Counted from the stretch's first letter, positions 28,701-43,700 are shown. The stretch: 64,000 nucleotides of DNA from Chelydra serpentina (GCA_037349315.1 JBAIAC010000059.1:20430501-20494500); one strand, 5' to 3'. Numbers and translations are program-made. Notes: generated by a model not told the origin, from the letters alone.

Positions 28701-31700
28701 TGCTCTGTTTTAACAGCATTCTGTCATAGATTTCACATTATAGCAGTGCTGGGTCATGTTGTGCTAGGTCATGGGACATGTTTGTTTTAAGAACACTTTT
28801 TTGTGTTTTGTCAAATCTGCAGTGAAAGGTACCAATGTAAGATTTCTAAAAATAGCTACAGCCCTCAACCCAAGGTTTAAAAAGCTGAAGTGCCATCCAA
28901 AATCTGAGAGGGATGAGGTGTGGAGAATGCTTTCAGAAGTCTTAAAAGAGCAACACTCCAATGCAGAAACTACAGAACCTGAACCACCAAAAGAGAAAAT
29001 CAATCTTCTGCTGGTGGTATCTGACTCAGATAATGAAAATGAATGTGTGTCGGTCTGCACTGCTTTGGATTGTTATCGAGCAGAATCCGGTCATCAGTAT
29101 GGAAGCATGTCCTCTGGAATGGTGGTTGAAGCCTCAAGGGACAGATGAATGTTTAGCGCATCTGGCATGTAAATATCTTGCAATGCTGGCTACAACAGTG
29201 CCATGAGAATACAATGTCACCTGAAAGTGAGAACAGGCAAACAAGAAGCGGGCAGCATTATCTCTTGCAAACGTTAACAAACTTGTTTGTCTGAGCGTTT
29301 GGCTGAACAAGGAGGAGGACTGAGTGGACTTGCAGGTTCTAAAATTTTACTTTGTTTTATTTTTTAATCAATTTTTTTTGTACATAATTCTACCTTTGGA
29401 AGTTCAACTTTCATGATAAAGAGATTGCACTACAGTACTTGTATTAGGTGAATTGAAAATTACCATTTCTTTCTCTCTCTTTTTTTTACATTACAAATAT
29501 TTGTAATAAAAAAATAAATAAAAAGTGAGCACTGTACACTTTGTATTGTGTTGTAATTGAAATCAATATATTTGAAAATGTAGAAAACACACAAAAATAT
29601 TTAAATAAATGGTATTTTATTATCTTTTGAATCGTGCAATTAATCTTTTTAATCGTTTGACAGCCCTAGAATATACAAAATGTCAGTTTTGCCCCACAAT
29701 CTGTGGAAATGGCAAAACCCCAATACTCTGGCTTAAGGCACTGAAGTATTCTACAACAGTTAATGCACACATCAGGAAGTGAAGGAAGAGTGTGACAAAC
29801 ATTTTTTTGATTATGCCTTTTTATAAAGTCTGAAACATTACATTGACTATCATGTGTAGAGGCCATAAGGTAAGATTAAGTTCCTCTTAAATACCTGCTA
29901 TCAAGTCAGCTTTACAAGTAAAATTTCAAAATGGTTTAGATTACATGGTTAAGGTGTTTGTGTTTTGTTTTTTTTAAACAAAAGGGCATGCTCTAAAACA
30001 GCTTACCTTTTATGGTTGTAGTACAGACCTCTAAAATATGTATTTCTGAAAGCTCATCAGCATTATTTTCCAACCTTATTTTCTTTGTTAAAATCCTATT
30101 GTAGCGAAGCGATGACTTAAAGGGGGGTGGGGGGATATGATAGAGGTCTATAAAATCATGAACATTGTGGAGAAATGAATAAAGTAGTTTTATTTACTCC
30201 TTCACACAACACAAGAACTAGGGCTCACCAAATGAAATGAATAGGCAGCAGGTTTAAAACAAACATAAGGAATTACTTCTTCACACAATGCACAGTCAAC
30301 CCGTGCAACTCATTGCCAGGGGATGTTGTGAAGGCCAAAAGTATAACTGGGTTCAAAAAAGAATTAGCCATCTTCTATGAACTTATCTAATAGGTCCATC
30401 AGCAGCTAAGATGTCAGGGACACAACCCCATGCTATGTGTCCCTAAACCTTCAACGGCCAGAAAAATGGGACTGGATGACAGGGGATGGTTGTTCTGTTC
30501 ATTCTCTCAATCATCTGGCACCAGCCGCTGTTGGAAGACAGGATACTGGACTAGATGGACTGTTGGTCTAACACAGTATGGTCATTCTTATGTACTGAAC
30601 AGTACAGCCAAAGCCATCTGGCTGTAAGTGCAATTTTTCTGGCCGATGATCTGTTACAGTATAGGAATTATTTTCTTGTAGAGAAACATGAACATTGTGC
30701 CTTTTGGCCAACAGCCTCTTCCTTTTCCCATTCAAGCCTACAAGGAAGTATCTAATGAACAGACAGTTTCCTAGAGTTCTGTCCGGATAACAAAATTTCA
30801 GGGAAAGCTTCTACCCAGAAGCTTGTAAAAACTCTTCAGCTATTTTTGCCTCACTCAGAGTGGAACAGATACCTGTCAAATCAATGACCATTCTTTTGTG
30901 ATGGGCAGCATTAGTCAGCACAGGATTGTATGGAATAAAGCTTTATATGAAAGGTTACATTATCCCAAAATCATATTTGCTCTTATCAAAAATAAAGCAG
31001 CAAAACCCAACTCACTGCATGTATTTAACAGGCTTGTGGATCCAAATTTTCAAGTTTCTCTACAAGCATGAAGGCTAATAGTGAAAATGTTCATGTTATC
31101 ACTTGATTCCTGGAGCTAGGGCTTAAAGAAAATACCAAGTATCACTAGACTTGTGGGAAAACATGGGAAGAAACTGTTTTCTAACGTATATCAGCCAAGT
31201 GTAGATATGACAAACAGAAAAAAAAACCCGATGGCCAGCATGAAGAAAATCCCTTTACATAATCTAAAAATATCTTTAACTTAAGGGAAACAAGATTGCC
31301 TTCATTTCTGGAGACCATGAGTGCCAGAACAATTAAATCAAGGATTTAAATTTACCATGAATCATGCCTGTACTTCTGCATATAGTACTCCTGGAGGGAT
31401 TCTGCACCATTGCGCAATGCAGAATTAATATTCTGTGCCAAATTTCATTTTCCCCATAGAATTGATACTGGAGAGCTGCTAGCTGCCACCAGGGGCTGCT
31501 GGATCCAGCGGCAGGGGAGCTGGAGGGTTCTGGGCAGCTGCAGTTCCCAGCAGGTCCTGAAGGAAGGAGGTGGCATGCAGAAAACTCTGTATAAGCCTGG
31601 GATCCAGCATCAGGCTGTTTCTCCCTCTGGATCTCCGGGGGGGGGGGGGGGGGGGGGAGGGCTCTGAGGGGTAGGAGGTGCAGGTGTCTGAGACCAAAGG

Positions 31701-34700
31701 GGCAGAATTTCCCCCCCAAGATGTGCCCAGCTGGCACATGTGGCACACCCATACTGAGGAGCCCAACAAAAGCATATCATAGCAGCTTCTTTAACTCTCT
31801 ATTCCTGGGGGACTCTGTTGTCGTCTGTATTGTTACAGACATACTTGCTGACAATGATTTTGAAATAAATTACCAAATATAACTGAAACTGGCATGATTC
31901 TATAGTGTTATTTTGAAAAATAAAATATGCAGAATTTTAAATTATTATGCGCAGACTTTTCAATTTTTTGGCGCAGTATTCCCACAGAACTAATACAGAA
32001 ACAGCAACACAGGTCAACTGACAAAATAGTCAATTTTACAATGCTGTTCTTGCTGGGGGAAGCACTACAGCAATAGCAGTACAGCCAGACAGGATCTTCT
32101 TTTGCTGATGGGGCAATCTATAAAGAAGTGACTGAAAAGAGCAAATAAATCTCTCCTTCCCTCAGCAATGAATCATGCTTACAACTCTGCTGATTCTGCG
32201 GAAAGACAGCACTATCGGCAACAGCAGTGGAGTGAAAATCCACTAGATTCATTCCACTTACTGAAAAAGGAACATTAGCACATTCAGGGCAGGGCAAGCA
32301 AACAAAGGAGGCAAAAGTGAAGGGAGGGAGGAAGATAAGCAAGTGGGAGAGACGAGATGGGTGGGAAAAGATGGAAAAGGAGCAAGAACTGGGAGAGATG
32401 GCAGCTTGGATTTTAAAAATGTAAGATGGATACTGTAGTGTCAACATGAATCTAGGACAGACGTCTGCTACAGTCTTTAGTGTCTGCCAACTTAAGGAGC
32501 AAGAGAGTGATAGTTCTGTACTCAAGGCAGGGGTAGTGAGCACCTCACACTACACTATTATCTCACTAGCAGACTAATATAGGATTTAACTAGAGGAATC
32601 TCTTTCAGCCACCTAGACATATGGGAACAGGGAGCATAAACAGAACCCTCCAATCCACTGAAAAGGGGAGCCTCAAAACACACCAAGGGAAGAGATGAAT
32701 TAATAGCTGTCAACTTTAATCAGATGTCAGCAGATCAGCAGTTTGGCTGCTTCAAACACTTGCCCCCAGCAAGTTTCTCCAGGTCTCCTGTAGAACACCT
32801 ATAAACGTGATGGGTGTGCACTGTGATCTGAAGGAAGAATACTTCTGATTGATAAAAGCCAGTTGGGTTGGGGGAAGGAAGGGGAAAATTTAGGTTTATT
32901 AATTTGGAGACAAAGACATGAACCAACCTTAAACAATCTGTGGTTAGGCCGCTGATCAAGAAGCAATCTGATATTTAATATCTTAAATCAGATATGGGTG
33001 TCTCAAACCTGTGTGACTGGAGAGTACTGTAAAAGTGTACTAAGTTCACCTGGATTTCTCCAGTGTCTGGAACCCCCATAATTGAGGGCTGGGTACTGTA
33101 CTTAAATAGCAGTGACGTTGGTACATGTGGAGTAATAATCCATTAGGGTAATCCCCAACTCTTAAATTTTATGGTTTGAAAACACCTTTCAGTTACACAC
33201 AGAAGCAGAAGGGAAGCCAGTGCAGTTCAGAGCTGAGGTGCAGTATTGCAGTTGTGTGCATGCAACCCATTAAGTAGACTGGCCACAGCTTTCTGTACTA
33301 GCTGAACTTTTCAATTAATGTTCGAGAGTAGACCTAACTAGAATGGATTACAATAGTCCAAATTCCTACTGACTGTCAAATGGAAGGTAGGTGTTAATTC
33401 CTTCTAGTGTATTTGAAATGCCTTCTCGTGCATTTGAAAACCTCCCCCTAAGTAAAACACAAGGGAAGAGAATATACAGTAACTCCTCACTTAAAGTCAT
33501 CCCGGTTAACGTTGTTACGTTGCAGATCAATTAGGGAACATGCTCGTTCACAGTTGTGCAATGCTCCCTTATAACGTCGTTTGGCAGCTGCCTGCTTTGT
33601 CCACAGCTTGCAGGAAGAGCAGCCTGTTGGAGCTAGCTGGTGGGGGCTTGGAACCAGAGTGGACCAGCAGCCCCCCAGCAGCTCCCTGTTCCCCTAAGTT
33701 CCCTGTGTGGCAGCCGCCCAGCAGGCTATCAATGGCCGGCAGTTCAGCTGTCCCTCCCCCCACTGCCATGTGCTGCTCCTGCCCTCTGCCTTGGAGCTGC
33801 TCCCAGAGACTCCTGCTTGCTGTGCGGGGGGCGGCGGGAAGAGGGGGGCTAATGTCAGGGTGTCCCGCTCCTCCCTGCTCCTGCACCTCACTTACCCCAT
33901 ATTCCATAGAGCAGGGGGGACACACGACAGGCTCAGGATGGAGGGAGTTTCCTGGCAGCAGCTGCCCTCTCAGCTTGCTGATTAACTTTAAAAGGCAGTG
34001 TACTTAGAGAGGGGTCAGCGCACTTAAAGAAGCAATGCGCATCTCTCCGAAACAGGGTGTGTATCTCGGTCTGCCATGCCGTCTCCCTTCCCTCCATTCG
34101 TGCTGCCTTGTAGAAGAGTGTGAGCTACATTAACAATGAGTTAACCCTTGAGGGCTCAACCAATTGCTAGTTCATCATTTAGCAGTAAGGCATCCCCTGG
34201 GAAATATCCCACCCTCTGACTTAATTACCTCAACCAGGTTTTGTTTAAAATTTATAGTGAGTGAGTTTAAAATATAGTCTTTTGTCTGATGAAAAATATT
34301 TCCCTGGAACCTAACCCCCGCATTTACATTAATTCTTATGGGGAAACTGGATTCGCTTAACATCGTTTTGCTTAAAGTCGCATTTTTCAGGAACATAACT
34401 ACAACGTTAAGCAAGGAGTTACTGTATTGGGAACTAGGAGAAATTAAATAATCCCCTTGTTCTCTCTCAGCTACAGAACAGTGGACACTCAAATGCTCTT
34501 TCTTGGTCTCAAAAAAACATTTAACATGCTTTGCAGGAACCAATTTCTTGTCTCAGAGAAATGACCATCTGGATTCTGCAACAACTGCTGAAGGATCCCA
34601 ATGTGAAGATGAACCCGGTCAACCCCAATTGGCAAACCATTTGTATTCCAATTCCACACAAAAGACTTTAAAAAGGTGAAATTAAAGCCGAGGGCTAGTC

Positions 34701-37700
34701 TACACTGGCAACATTAAAGCGCTGCCGCGGCAGAGTTTTAACGTAACTTGTGTAGTCGCTGCAGAGCGCTGGGAGAGAGCTTTCCCAGCGCTCTAAAAAA
34801 ACCCACCTCCACAAGGGGTGTGGCTCCCAGCCCTGGTGCACGGTCTACTCTGGTGCTTTACAGCGCTGAAACTTGCTGCGTTCAGGGGGGAGTTTTTTCA
34901 CACCCCTAAGCGAGAAAGTTGAAGCGCTGTAAAGTGCCAGTGTAGACAAGCCTTGAGTAGCAGTAGTTTATAGTCAAGGTATTACAGGGGATGTTTTAAC
35001 TATCCCTAAAACAAGCAAACAAAGGATATTGGATTTCTTTTCAGATTAAATTGAACCCAAAAACATTAAAATTACAGAAATACACAATTAAGGCATCCAA
35101 ACAATCATGATCCCGCCTTGCAGTGTTATCATGCAATAACCATACAATTGTGACTAATAAATAGGTTTGTGGTTCGAGATTACAAGAAAGCTGATTTTCA
35201 AGGACATTTTGTGCAGAAAGCAGAAGAGCACTGTGAGGAATGAGTGGATGCAGGTGCTGGTGACCATCTTTGCCAAGGGCAACACATGGCTTCCTTCCCC
35301 ATGAGAGCAGAAGATGCCAGCTATTTTAAAAGAGGGCAGTTAAATTTTTCTGAAGCTTGTTCTACCTCGACTAAACAACAAACAACAACAACAACACCAC
35401 CACCACAATTTATAATTAAAGGTTTAAAAAAATATATCTATATTCACTTTATTCAGGGCATACTCAAGATTCACCTCCCTGTGAATGGACAACGTCTGAG
35501 TTGAAAGTTGAGTTGATTTGGGAAAATCGGACAGTGCTAAATTTCTTAAAGAATCCATTTTAAATTAATATTAACTGTTTAATTTATTTGTAAACTCTGA
35601 GAAAACACAGAGTGCTGTAATTGAGGAAAATACGGTGTAGTCTACATTCATAATTAAATGGTTACGCCCTTCTTTAAATGCAAACTTAATTTTACCTATG
35701 GAGACACACACAGGGCCTTCATGATCTGGGAACAAAGGAAAGGGAATGAAACAGTACTATAGATGACATCCACTTAGGGCGTGTCTTCACTACCCGCCGG
35801 ATTGGCGGGTAGCAATCGATCTTTCGGGGATCGATTTTTCGCGTCTCGTTTAGACGCGATTAATCGATCCCTGAAAGCGCTCCCTGTCAGCTCCGGAAAT
35901 CCTCCTCATCAAAAGGTGGAAGCGGAGTCGACGGGGGAGCAGCAGCGATCGACTCGCCGCCGTCCTCATGGCCAGGTAAGTCGATTACGATACGCCAACT
36001 TCAGCTACGTTATTCACGTAGCTGAAGCTGCGTATCGTAGATCGACACCCCCCCCCCCCAATGTTGCCCTGGCCTTAGACTATTGGCATCCACTTGTTAA
36101 GGAAGCAGGCAAACCTACCAACAACTGCAGTCAACAAGGGAAAGACCATCAGAATGATGGCTTTCCCAAGTGCTTGCTCCTAAAGATTTGTTTGTATGTT
36201 AAGGGTCTGGACAGCTGTGAAATTTTAATCTCAGTTGTCAGTGCTTCCCAAGACACTTCCAAACAGAGAAAATGAACAATGGTGTCTGAAGAAAGAGCCT
36301 GAACACCACAGCTTGCCCTCTAGGATTGGTAGAGGCATCCCTGAAACTGTGCTGTCAAGTAGCAGTGAAGCAGACTGATATTTTGTTCTGCTGCCAGAAA
36401 CCAATGCCATCAGACTGAGGGAATGACTAAAGCAAAAGCCAAAGCCTCTTGTGATGTAGGCTCATGTGCCAGCACAGCCAGAGAACTTGCAGTCTGCTCT
36501 TCTTTGAATAGGGAAGGAAATGGATGATCCTCCCTCCTGGCACTTCTACTCATCTTTCAAAACAAAATTAGGAAAACAAAGCTTTTAAAAGCTGCCCTGA
36601 AAGACAAATTGCAGATGTTGCATTTACTGCACTGTTCAGTGAAGTACTGGGGAGAAAATTTCAGACTGGAGATTCCCCTTTTTTGCCAGCTTGGCTTTCA
36701 AGAGAAGCAGCAGCTACCTATCAGGGTGGATAAAAATCAATATTAGTTTTAATTAAGGTACATTATAGGTCTAAGACATCTCATCATGGAACAGGGATTA
36801 TAAATTCTAATTCTATAATATGAGACAATATATTCATGTAATGTTTAAGAAAAGTTTTATAAATGAGTTCAAATAGTTTCTGGATTAGGGACCTAATCTT
36901 ACGGGGTTCATAGGCTTCTTCTGTGTGGATTATTTACATTAATCTTTCTATCTACCCAATGGGACTCAGTGCTCAGTCTAGAAGATACCATCAGAGATGC
37001 TTAGTTTTGCAGTTCTCAAACTGTGGATTTGGGTCTCCAGAGGTAACATGCTTGTTAACAGCAAAAATGATTTTAAATAAATAAATAATATATAGAGGTG
37101 AGAACTAACAGACCTCAACTCTATTGTCCCTCTACAAATTTCTGTACACAGAGTCAATTGGGAGAGGGATAGCTCAGTGGTTTGAGCATTAGACTACTAA
37201 ACCCAGGGTTGTGAGTTCAATCCTTGAGGGGGCCATTTAGGGATCTGGGGCAAAAATCTGTCAGGGGACAGTACTTGGTCCTGCTAGTGAAGGCAGGGGA
37301 CTGGACTCGATGACCTTTCAAGGTCCTTCCAGTTCTAGGAGATTGGCATATCTCCATTTAATTTAATCCTTTACCTCTCTCTAGAAGTGCAAAGTTTCAA
37401 AAAGTTCAATGAATAGAAGATTGTTGGGGGCAGAATAGATCTGGACAAGGAGAAGAAGTCTGAAGAGAATGTGAGAAGCAGGGAACATATGCTTGTTTTG
37501 TTAAAGTACTATATGTTTGCTGCTGAAGAAAAAAATCCAGAATATTTAAACGTTGTTTTAGTTAAATAAAACTATTTAAATGTCTGTCTGGTGATGTTCT
37601 CCTCTTAGTACAACATGGCAAGAAAATCCTCCAAAAATTAATGATTAACCTGTTGAAGTGGAAATAGCTTACTTCCCAATGACTTCATAAATATCTGCTT

Positions 37701-40700
37701 CAATTACCTTTAGTAAATGAAATAACCAATCATTCATTTTCTGATATAGCTGTAAAACTAATCTGAAAGTTTTCAAAATAAATCACTGTTTAAAAATGTA
37801 TACTGTATACCTTCTAAAAATGAAATCTACATCTATCTCTGAGTTGTGAAGAATATGTATTAAGGTTATAACAACCAACAAGAATGCACTTTTATGTAGA
37901 AAACCCATGATTCAATCAAGTCTTCCTGACTAGTGATTTAAATCATTATTTAAATCAATTTGATTTAAATCAAATCCACCCTGCTACCTATTCATCTTAT
38001 ACAGGTGGCAGCAGGGATGCATATCTGAGGAAGAAAAGTCAATAGTTTTAGGGCTGTCAAGCAATTAAAAATATTAATCACGATTAATCGCATTATTAAA
38101 CAATAGAATTCCACTTAATTTTTTTTTATATTTTCTACATTTTCAAAAATATATTGATTTCAATTAAAACACAGAATACAAAGTGTACAGTGCTCACTTT
38201 ATATTTATTTTTACTTAAATATTCACACTGTAAATAACAAAAGATTGAATACTATCCCCCCATTGCAAGTACTGTAGTGCAATGTTTTTATCATGAAAGT
38301 TGAATTTACAAATGTAGAATTATGTAAAAAAAATAAATAAATCGGCACTCAAAAACAAAACAAGTAAAACTCTGAAGCGTACAAATCCACTCAGTCCTAC
38401 TTCTTGTTCAGCCAATCGCTCAGACAAACAAGTTTGTTTACATTAGCAGAAGATACTGCTACCTGCTTCTGTTTACATCATCATCTGAAAGTGAGAACAG
38501 GTATTCCCATGGCTCAGTTGTAGCTGGCATCGCAAGATATTTACATGCCAAATGACTTAAAGATTCATATGTACCTTCATGCTTCAACCACATGAGTCCA
38601 TGCTGATGGCAGGTTCTGCTCGATAACGATCCAAAGCAGTGTGGACTGACACATGTTTATTTTCAGATGTCACCAGCAGAAGGTTGATTTTCTTTTTTGG
38701 TGGTTTGGGTTCTGTAGTTTCCGCATTGGAGTGTTGCTCTTTTAAGACTTCTGAAAGCATGCTCCACACCTAGCCCCTCTCATAGTTTGGAAGGCACTTC
38801 AGATTCTTAAACCTTGGGTTGAGGGCTGTAGCTATCTTTAAACATCTCACATTGGTACCTTCTTTGAGATTTGTTAAATCTGCGGTGAAAGTGTTCTTAA
38901 AATGAACAATGAGTGCTAGGCCATCATCCGAGATTGCTATAACATGAAATATATGGCAGAATGTGGGTAAAATAGAGCAGGAGACTTACAATTCTCCTCA
39001 AAAGAGTTCAGTCACAAATGTAATTAACGCTTTAAAAAAAAAAAAATGAGCGTCATCAGCATGGAAGCATGTCCTCTGGAATGATAGCCAAAGCATGAAG
39101 GGGCACACGAATGTTTAGCATATCTGGCACGTACATACCATGTAATGCTGGCTACAAAAGAGCCATGTGAACACCTGTTCTCACTGTCAGGTGACATTGT
39201 AAATAATAAGCAGGCAGCATTATCTCCTGTAAATGTAAACAAACTTCTTTGTGTTAGTCCAACTTCTTGTTCACCCAAGTAGCCGAGTAGACTTATAGGC
39301 TCTGAAGTTTTACATTGTTTACATAACCGCACTCAAAAACAAAACAAAAAACAAATCTACATTCGTAAACTGCACTTTCACAATAAAGAGACTGCACTAT
39401 AGTACTTGTATGAAGTGAATTGAAAAATACTATTTATTTTGTTTATCATGTTTACAGTGCAAATATTTGTAATTCAAAATAATATAAAGTGAGCAGTGTA
39501 AACTTTGTATTCTGTGTTGTAACTGAAATCAATATATTTGAAAATTTAAAAAACCATCAAAATTTAAATAAAAGTCACTTGGTATTCTACTACTTAACAG
39601 TTGATTAAAACTGTGATTAAGCACGATTAATTTTTTAAATCGCGATTACTTTGAGTTAATCATGTGAATTAACTGTGATTAATCAACAGCCCTAGTTTGT
39701 TTCATTTCGTATTACAATATAAAATCCAAGATGAATTTCAATACCGAAGCCTAAACTGAACTGTGTACAGTTTGTTTAAATAACCTTACTATAGTTTAAA
39801 CACAGCTTTGTTATTTTAAGTACGTTGTGAGAACTCAACAGCTCCACTTTAAACACACATTCCTGGGCACATTATGTATGCTGAAGAACCCTCGATTTGT
39901 GCAACTGAATTCTCTATCCTAGCACTTATTCTGATTTTTTGCACAGTTTACTGTAGTATGAAATTGCATAAAGACCCCTTGTCCATGCTGAATCTCACTA
40001 CACAAAAAACCCAGTGTTTTAGTGACAAAGCATTATATATTTTCCTCTAACCCTCAACAGCAAGTTCATATTTTGTTGCTCACGGGAAACAGAAAGCAAC
40101 AGGAAATGTTTTTCTTCTGATCAGGTTCTCCTCAATGAAAGATATATACATACATTTCTGTAACAACTTATGTTTGAAATTCAGCAGAAACAGGAAGGAT
40201 CCAAAGAATTCTGGTCAGCAGTTTCAACCACAACAAATAGGACAAAAATGACTTCTCTTTCCCTAGAAAACTTGGTGTTCTTGTTATCTGATGGGAATTA
40301 CTATCCCTTGATGAGGCAAATTCCACTGTTGTAAAGAAGGGTAAATTATACTTTCAAATTTCTTCTTGTTTTTCCCCACCACTTCAGAGACTTAACACCA
40401 GATTCTAGAGCTGTGCACACACCAACAGGAACTGCAGCTGTGGGTCATGCTTCTCTCAGACATATAATCAATATAGGAAAAGCATAAAACCAAATCAACA
40501 TTATGAAGTCTCCTCTGAATTTATTCCAACCAGAAACCTAAGAAAGGGTACTGTACAAATGATAGTTTATAAATGAAGACATTTATAAATGAAATGGGGG
40601 GGAGGGATAGCTCAGTGGTTTGAGCATTGGCCTGCTAAACCCAGGGTTGTGAGTTCAATCCTTGAGGGGGCCATTTGGGGATCTGGGGCAAAAATTGGGG

Positions 40701-43700
40701 ATTGGTCCTGCTTTGAGCAGGGGGTTGGACTAGATGACCTACTAAGGTCCCTTCCAACCCTGATATTCTATGATTCTATGACACAACAGAAAGGGGAAAA
40801 TTAGGAAAACATCTCAAGTTGTCTGCAATTTTACTGCAATTTTTAAGTATAGTCTATTGAACACAATCAGAAAGAAGAGTAAGAACACTCAATTCTATGT
40901 GAATGGACTGTCTATACACAAATTAAGTAATTGATAACACCCGACCAGTTCAATTAGCTTGTGTGGGCATTAGTAGGTGGGTTTTTTTGGAGCCAGTAAC
41001 CAATTGGAATGTAAAGATTTCAATTTTATGTTAAGGGAGTAATGGTTTACATTCAGGAGCGAGAAAATACATTCAAGCTCACATGCTGGTGCAAAAAGTT
41101 TGCTTGTCAGTTCGTGCAATTCAATGATTTAGCTTTAAGTTCTGTATGACTTGCTTTTGTGTAGTTAGTACACTAGTTCCAGCATTCCAATGGACCAGCA
41201 GATTAAGTATTCTGGGCATAAGCACTTATATCACAGCTTGTAATGTGCTATCTAGTTTTGGTAGCTTCTATGTTCCCATCTATATACTTTAGAGTAATTT
41301 ATGTACTTGGGCCAGCAAGTGTGGCAGGAATTATAGAAAGGAGCCTAACTGAATAGTTTAAGTGAACAAGCAAAAGTCTCCAGGAGTTATTTTACAATAA
41401 CAGTTACAATTCCTCAAGTACTTAGCTGCCAGCATACTAGCAGACAAGCTTACTATGATACCTACAAATCAGGAAGTACAATCAGGATTTAAATATCAGA
41501 TTCATTTAAAGTATTTATACTTATGGTCTAAATAAACTGGATAAAATAATATTGCTTCAAAAAGTGTTAACAGAAAGTGTGCGTCAGTCACCTGTCTGCG
41601 AGAACCAGTCTTTGGTATGAACATTTTTGCTTAGACAAATTTAGTATTCACGTTATGCTAATACAAGCAACTGGTTGTTGTAGTCCTTCTTATAATCATC
41701 AAGCACCTGTCCCACATCCTGTCCATAGCCCTTTTTTCATCATTTGGTAGAAAGTGCATTATGATGCATCTCTGCATGCAATTTGGGGAAGGGAACAGTG
41801 ACGGGACTTTCAGTTCTGATAAAAAAACAGAACAGACTATTACAATTACAAGATCTTTCAATAGCACAATTTAAACCACAAACACTTTAAAGGATAAAAA
41901 TGAAGCATCTTAGGCTAGAGTGGCTGAGCTTCAGTAGAGGAACAGTTTAGTGATTTATTAGAGCAGGCAACTGGGATTTAGAACTCCTCTTTTCTTTCCC
42001 CAGCTCTGCCACTGATTTACTACACTGAGAAGACAGACAGTTTGCCTGTAGAATCAGCATATAGATGGCATCGGAGACTGGTGTTTCACAGCTTCAGAGT
42101 TTAAAGAGTGCTTCGAGATCTTCAGATTAAAGTGATTTATTAACCCAGTAACTTCCTTAAGAAGCAGTCAGGTAAAGAGAGTCTCATTAAAACTACTTGT
42201 ACTTGTATCTTCACAGCCATGCTTACAATTTACCACTGGGGGGGGGGGGGGGGGAAGGCACAATGTTTCTAGGATGTTTAAATAAAAGGGCTACTTTAGA
42301 ATTTTCATTCATGACAAAGACCCCTAGATTTCAGTCTTTACACACCAACATTAATTGTGTTTTCTATTTTCTCTCCTGGGCCTGTATTTTGTTTTGATTT
42401 GTGTACAATAGTGTGTTTGAAACAGTCAAGGAAGCCCCAATCCTAGTGGCCAAGTTTCCTTGTACTGAAAAATCCAAGTGCATATTTAGCGTAGACCCTT
42501 AACCACTGGGAAACTCCAACACATTGGGGGAAGGGCTTCCCTGAGACTGACATAAAGGCAGTGCTAGAGCCCAGGTCTATATACTTGGGCTGCCTGGGCT
42601 CCACCAACTGGGGTATGAAAGTTCCCTTTTTTCTAAAGATCTCCGTGCCGTGGCATGCAGTGGGATGGGAACAGTCACAGAACGCAAGTCTGGGGCCGGC
42701 CTGCCCCACCTTGAGAAATAGCCACAAGGAATTCTTCACTCGTTCCTACAAGATAATTACAAAAAGAACTCATGAAGGGTCCATTGGGTTGGGGAAGAGT
42801 AGGAATGAAAGCAAGAGTACTGGAGCTATGTGGGCCAATAAAGTCTGAGGATGCAGAGCAATGGGGAAGATGATTGAATTTGAGCTATGCCAGAGCAGGG
42901 AGTCAAAGGTGTGCTAGGAATAGAACACTAAACTGTGGTCAGGGGAAAAAATAAAAGGCAGCCGCCAGCATTGCTTCCTACTACCACTCCCTACCCACCC
43001 CCAGCTCTGCTATCAGTAAGCTCTGCACTGTTCGACTGGCTGCCTTCAGGCAATTTACACAGTATCTAACCAGTAAGCACCTCACCTTAACTTTCTGCCT
43101 GCAGCGCCAATATTTCCAAAAGGATTAGTTAACTGGAACTGGCTGGCAATTAACTCAATTTACATCAACCAAAACGCTAGTCTAGCCAGAGCGTTTGAAA
43201 ACACAGTCTGGGACAGTAGTATGCCCCAAGGCCTCAAGAACTCCTGTATAACAGACGCTTCAACTGCAAGTTTTCCAAATGCCATAAAAAATAAAATAAA
43301 AAAAAAACCACATTTCATCTCTTACTATCACAATGTAGAATATCAGATTATACGGTGAAGATAAAGTAATTCTTTCTCTAATAAAAATATGATTCTAGGT
43401 TGAAAATTAAGCAAGAAAAAGTACACATGGTAAGCTAACTGGAGAGAGGCCTTTCTGCCATGAACACACAAAGTCACAGAACATTTAACAAAGCATAGGC
43501 AGAGCATACAGAAATGCTTAACCATGTTTGTGCAAAATTTTGTTATAACCTTGTGAAAAGTATAATGCATCAAAGCCAAATTACTCAGGCTGAAATTCAG
43601 AGTGAAATCCTAGCCCTCAGGCTGAAATGTTTCATGTTGGTGGCTAGAATTTGTTAGTCTTAAAACTTCCTAAATAGCTAAAAATCATCATAATGCTTAC

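Larger units (their letters stand above)
27863..29668 (+). mobile_element. Palindromic hAT element with long arms, copy 1
   Basis: The termini are TAGGGCTGTTGATTAATCG and TTTGACAGCCCTA. The flanks GAATATGC (27855-27862) and GAATATAC (29669-29676) match at 7 of 8 bases, as for a hAT duplication. The left arm (27863 to ~28627, minus a SINE) and right arm (~29087-29668) are inverted copies of about 580 bp around a ~460-bp centre with a transposase piece. Related to 38049-39694 in the opposite orientation. Confidence 0.85.

Noticed and set aside
33540..34007. 155-codon plus and 118-codon minus frames
   Set aside because: They overlap each other inside the Tigger-like element with TA duplications; no homology.
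35781..36275. 164-codon frame
   Set aside because: Mostly a MITE with palindromes; the translation shows no known domain.
40596..40670. tRNA gene in the SINE heads (also at 28340, 37160, 56385)
   Set aside because: A and B boxes are present, but the anticodon arm and acceptor pairing are degraded and the sequence continues into the SINE body.
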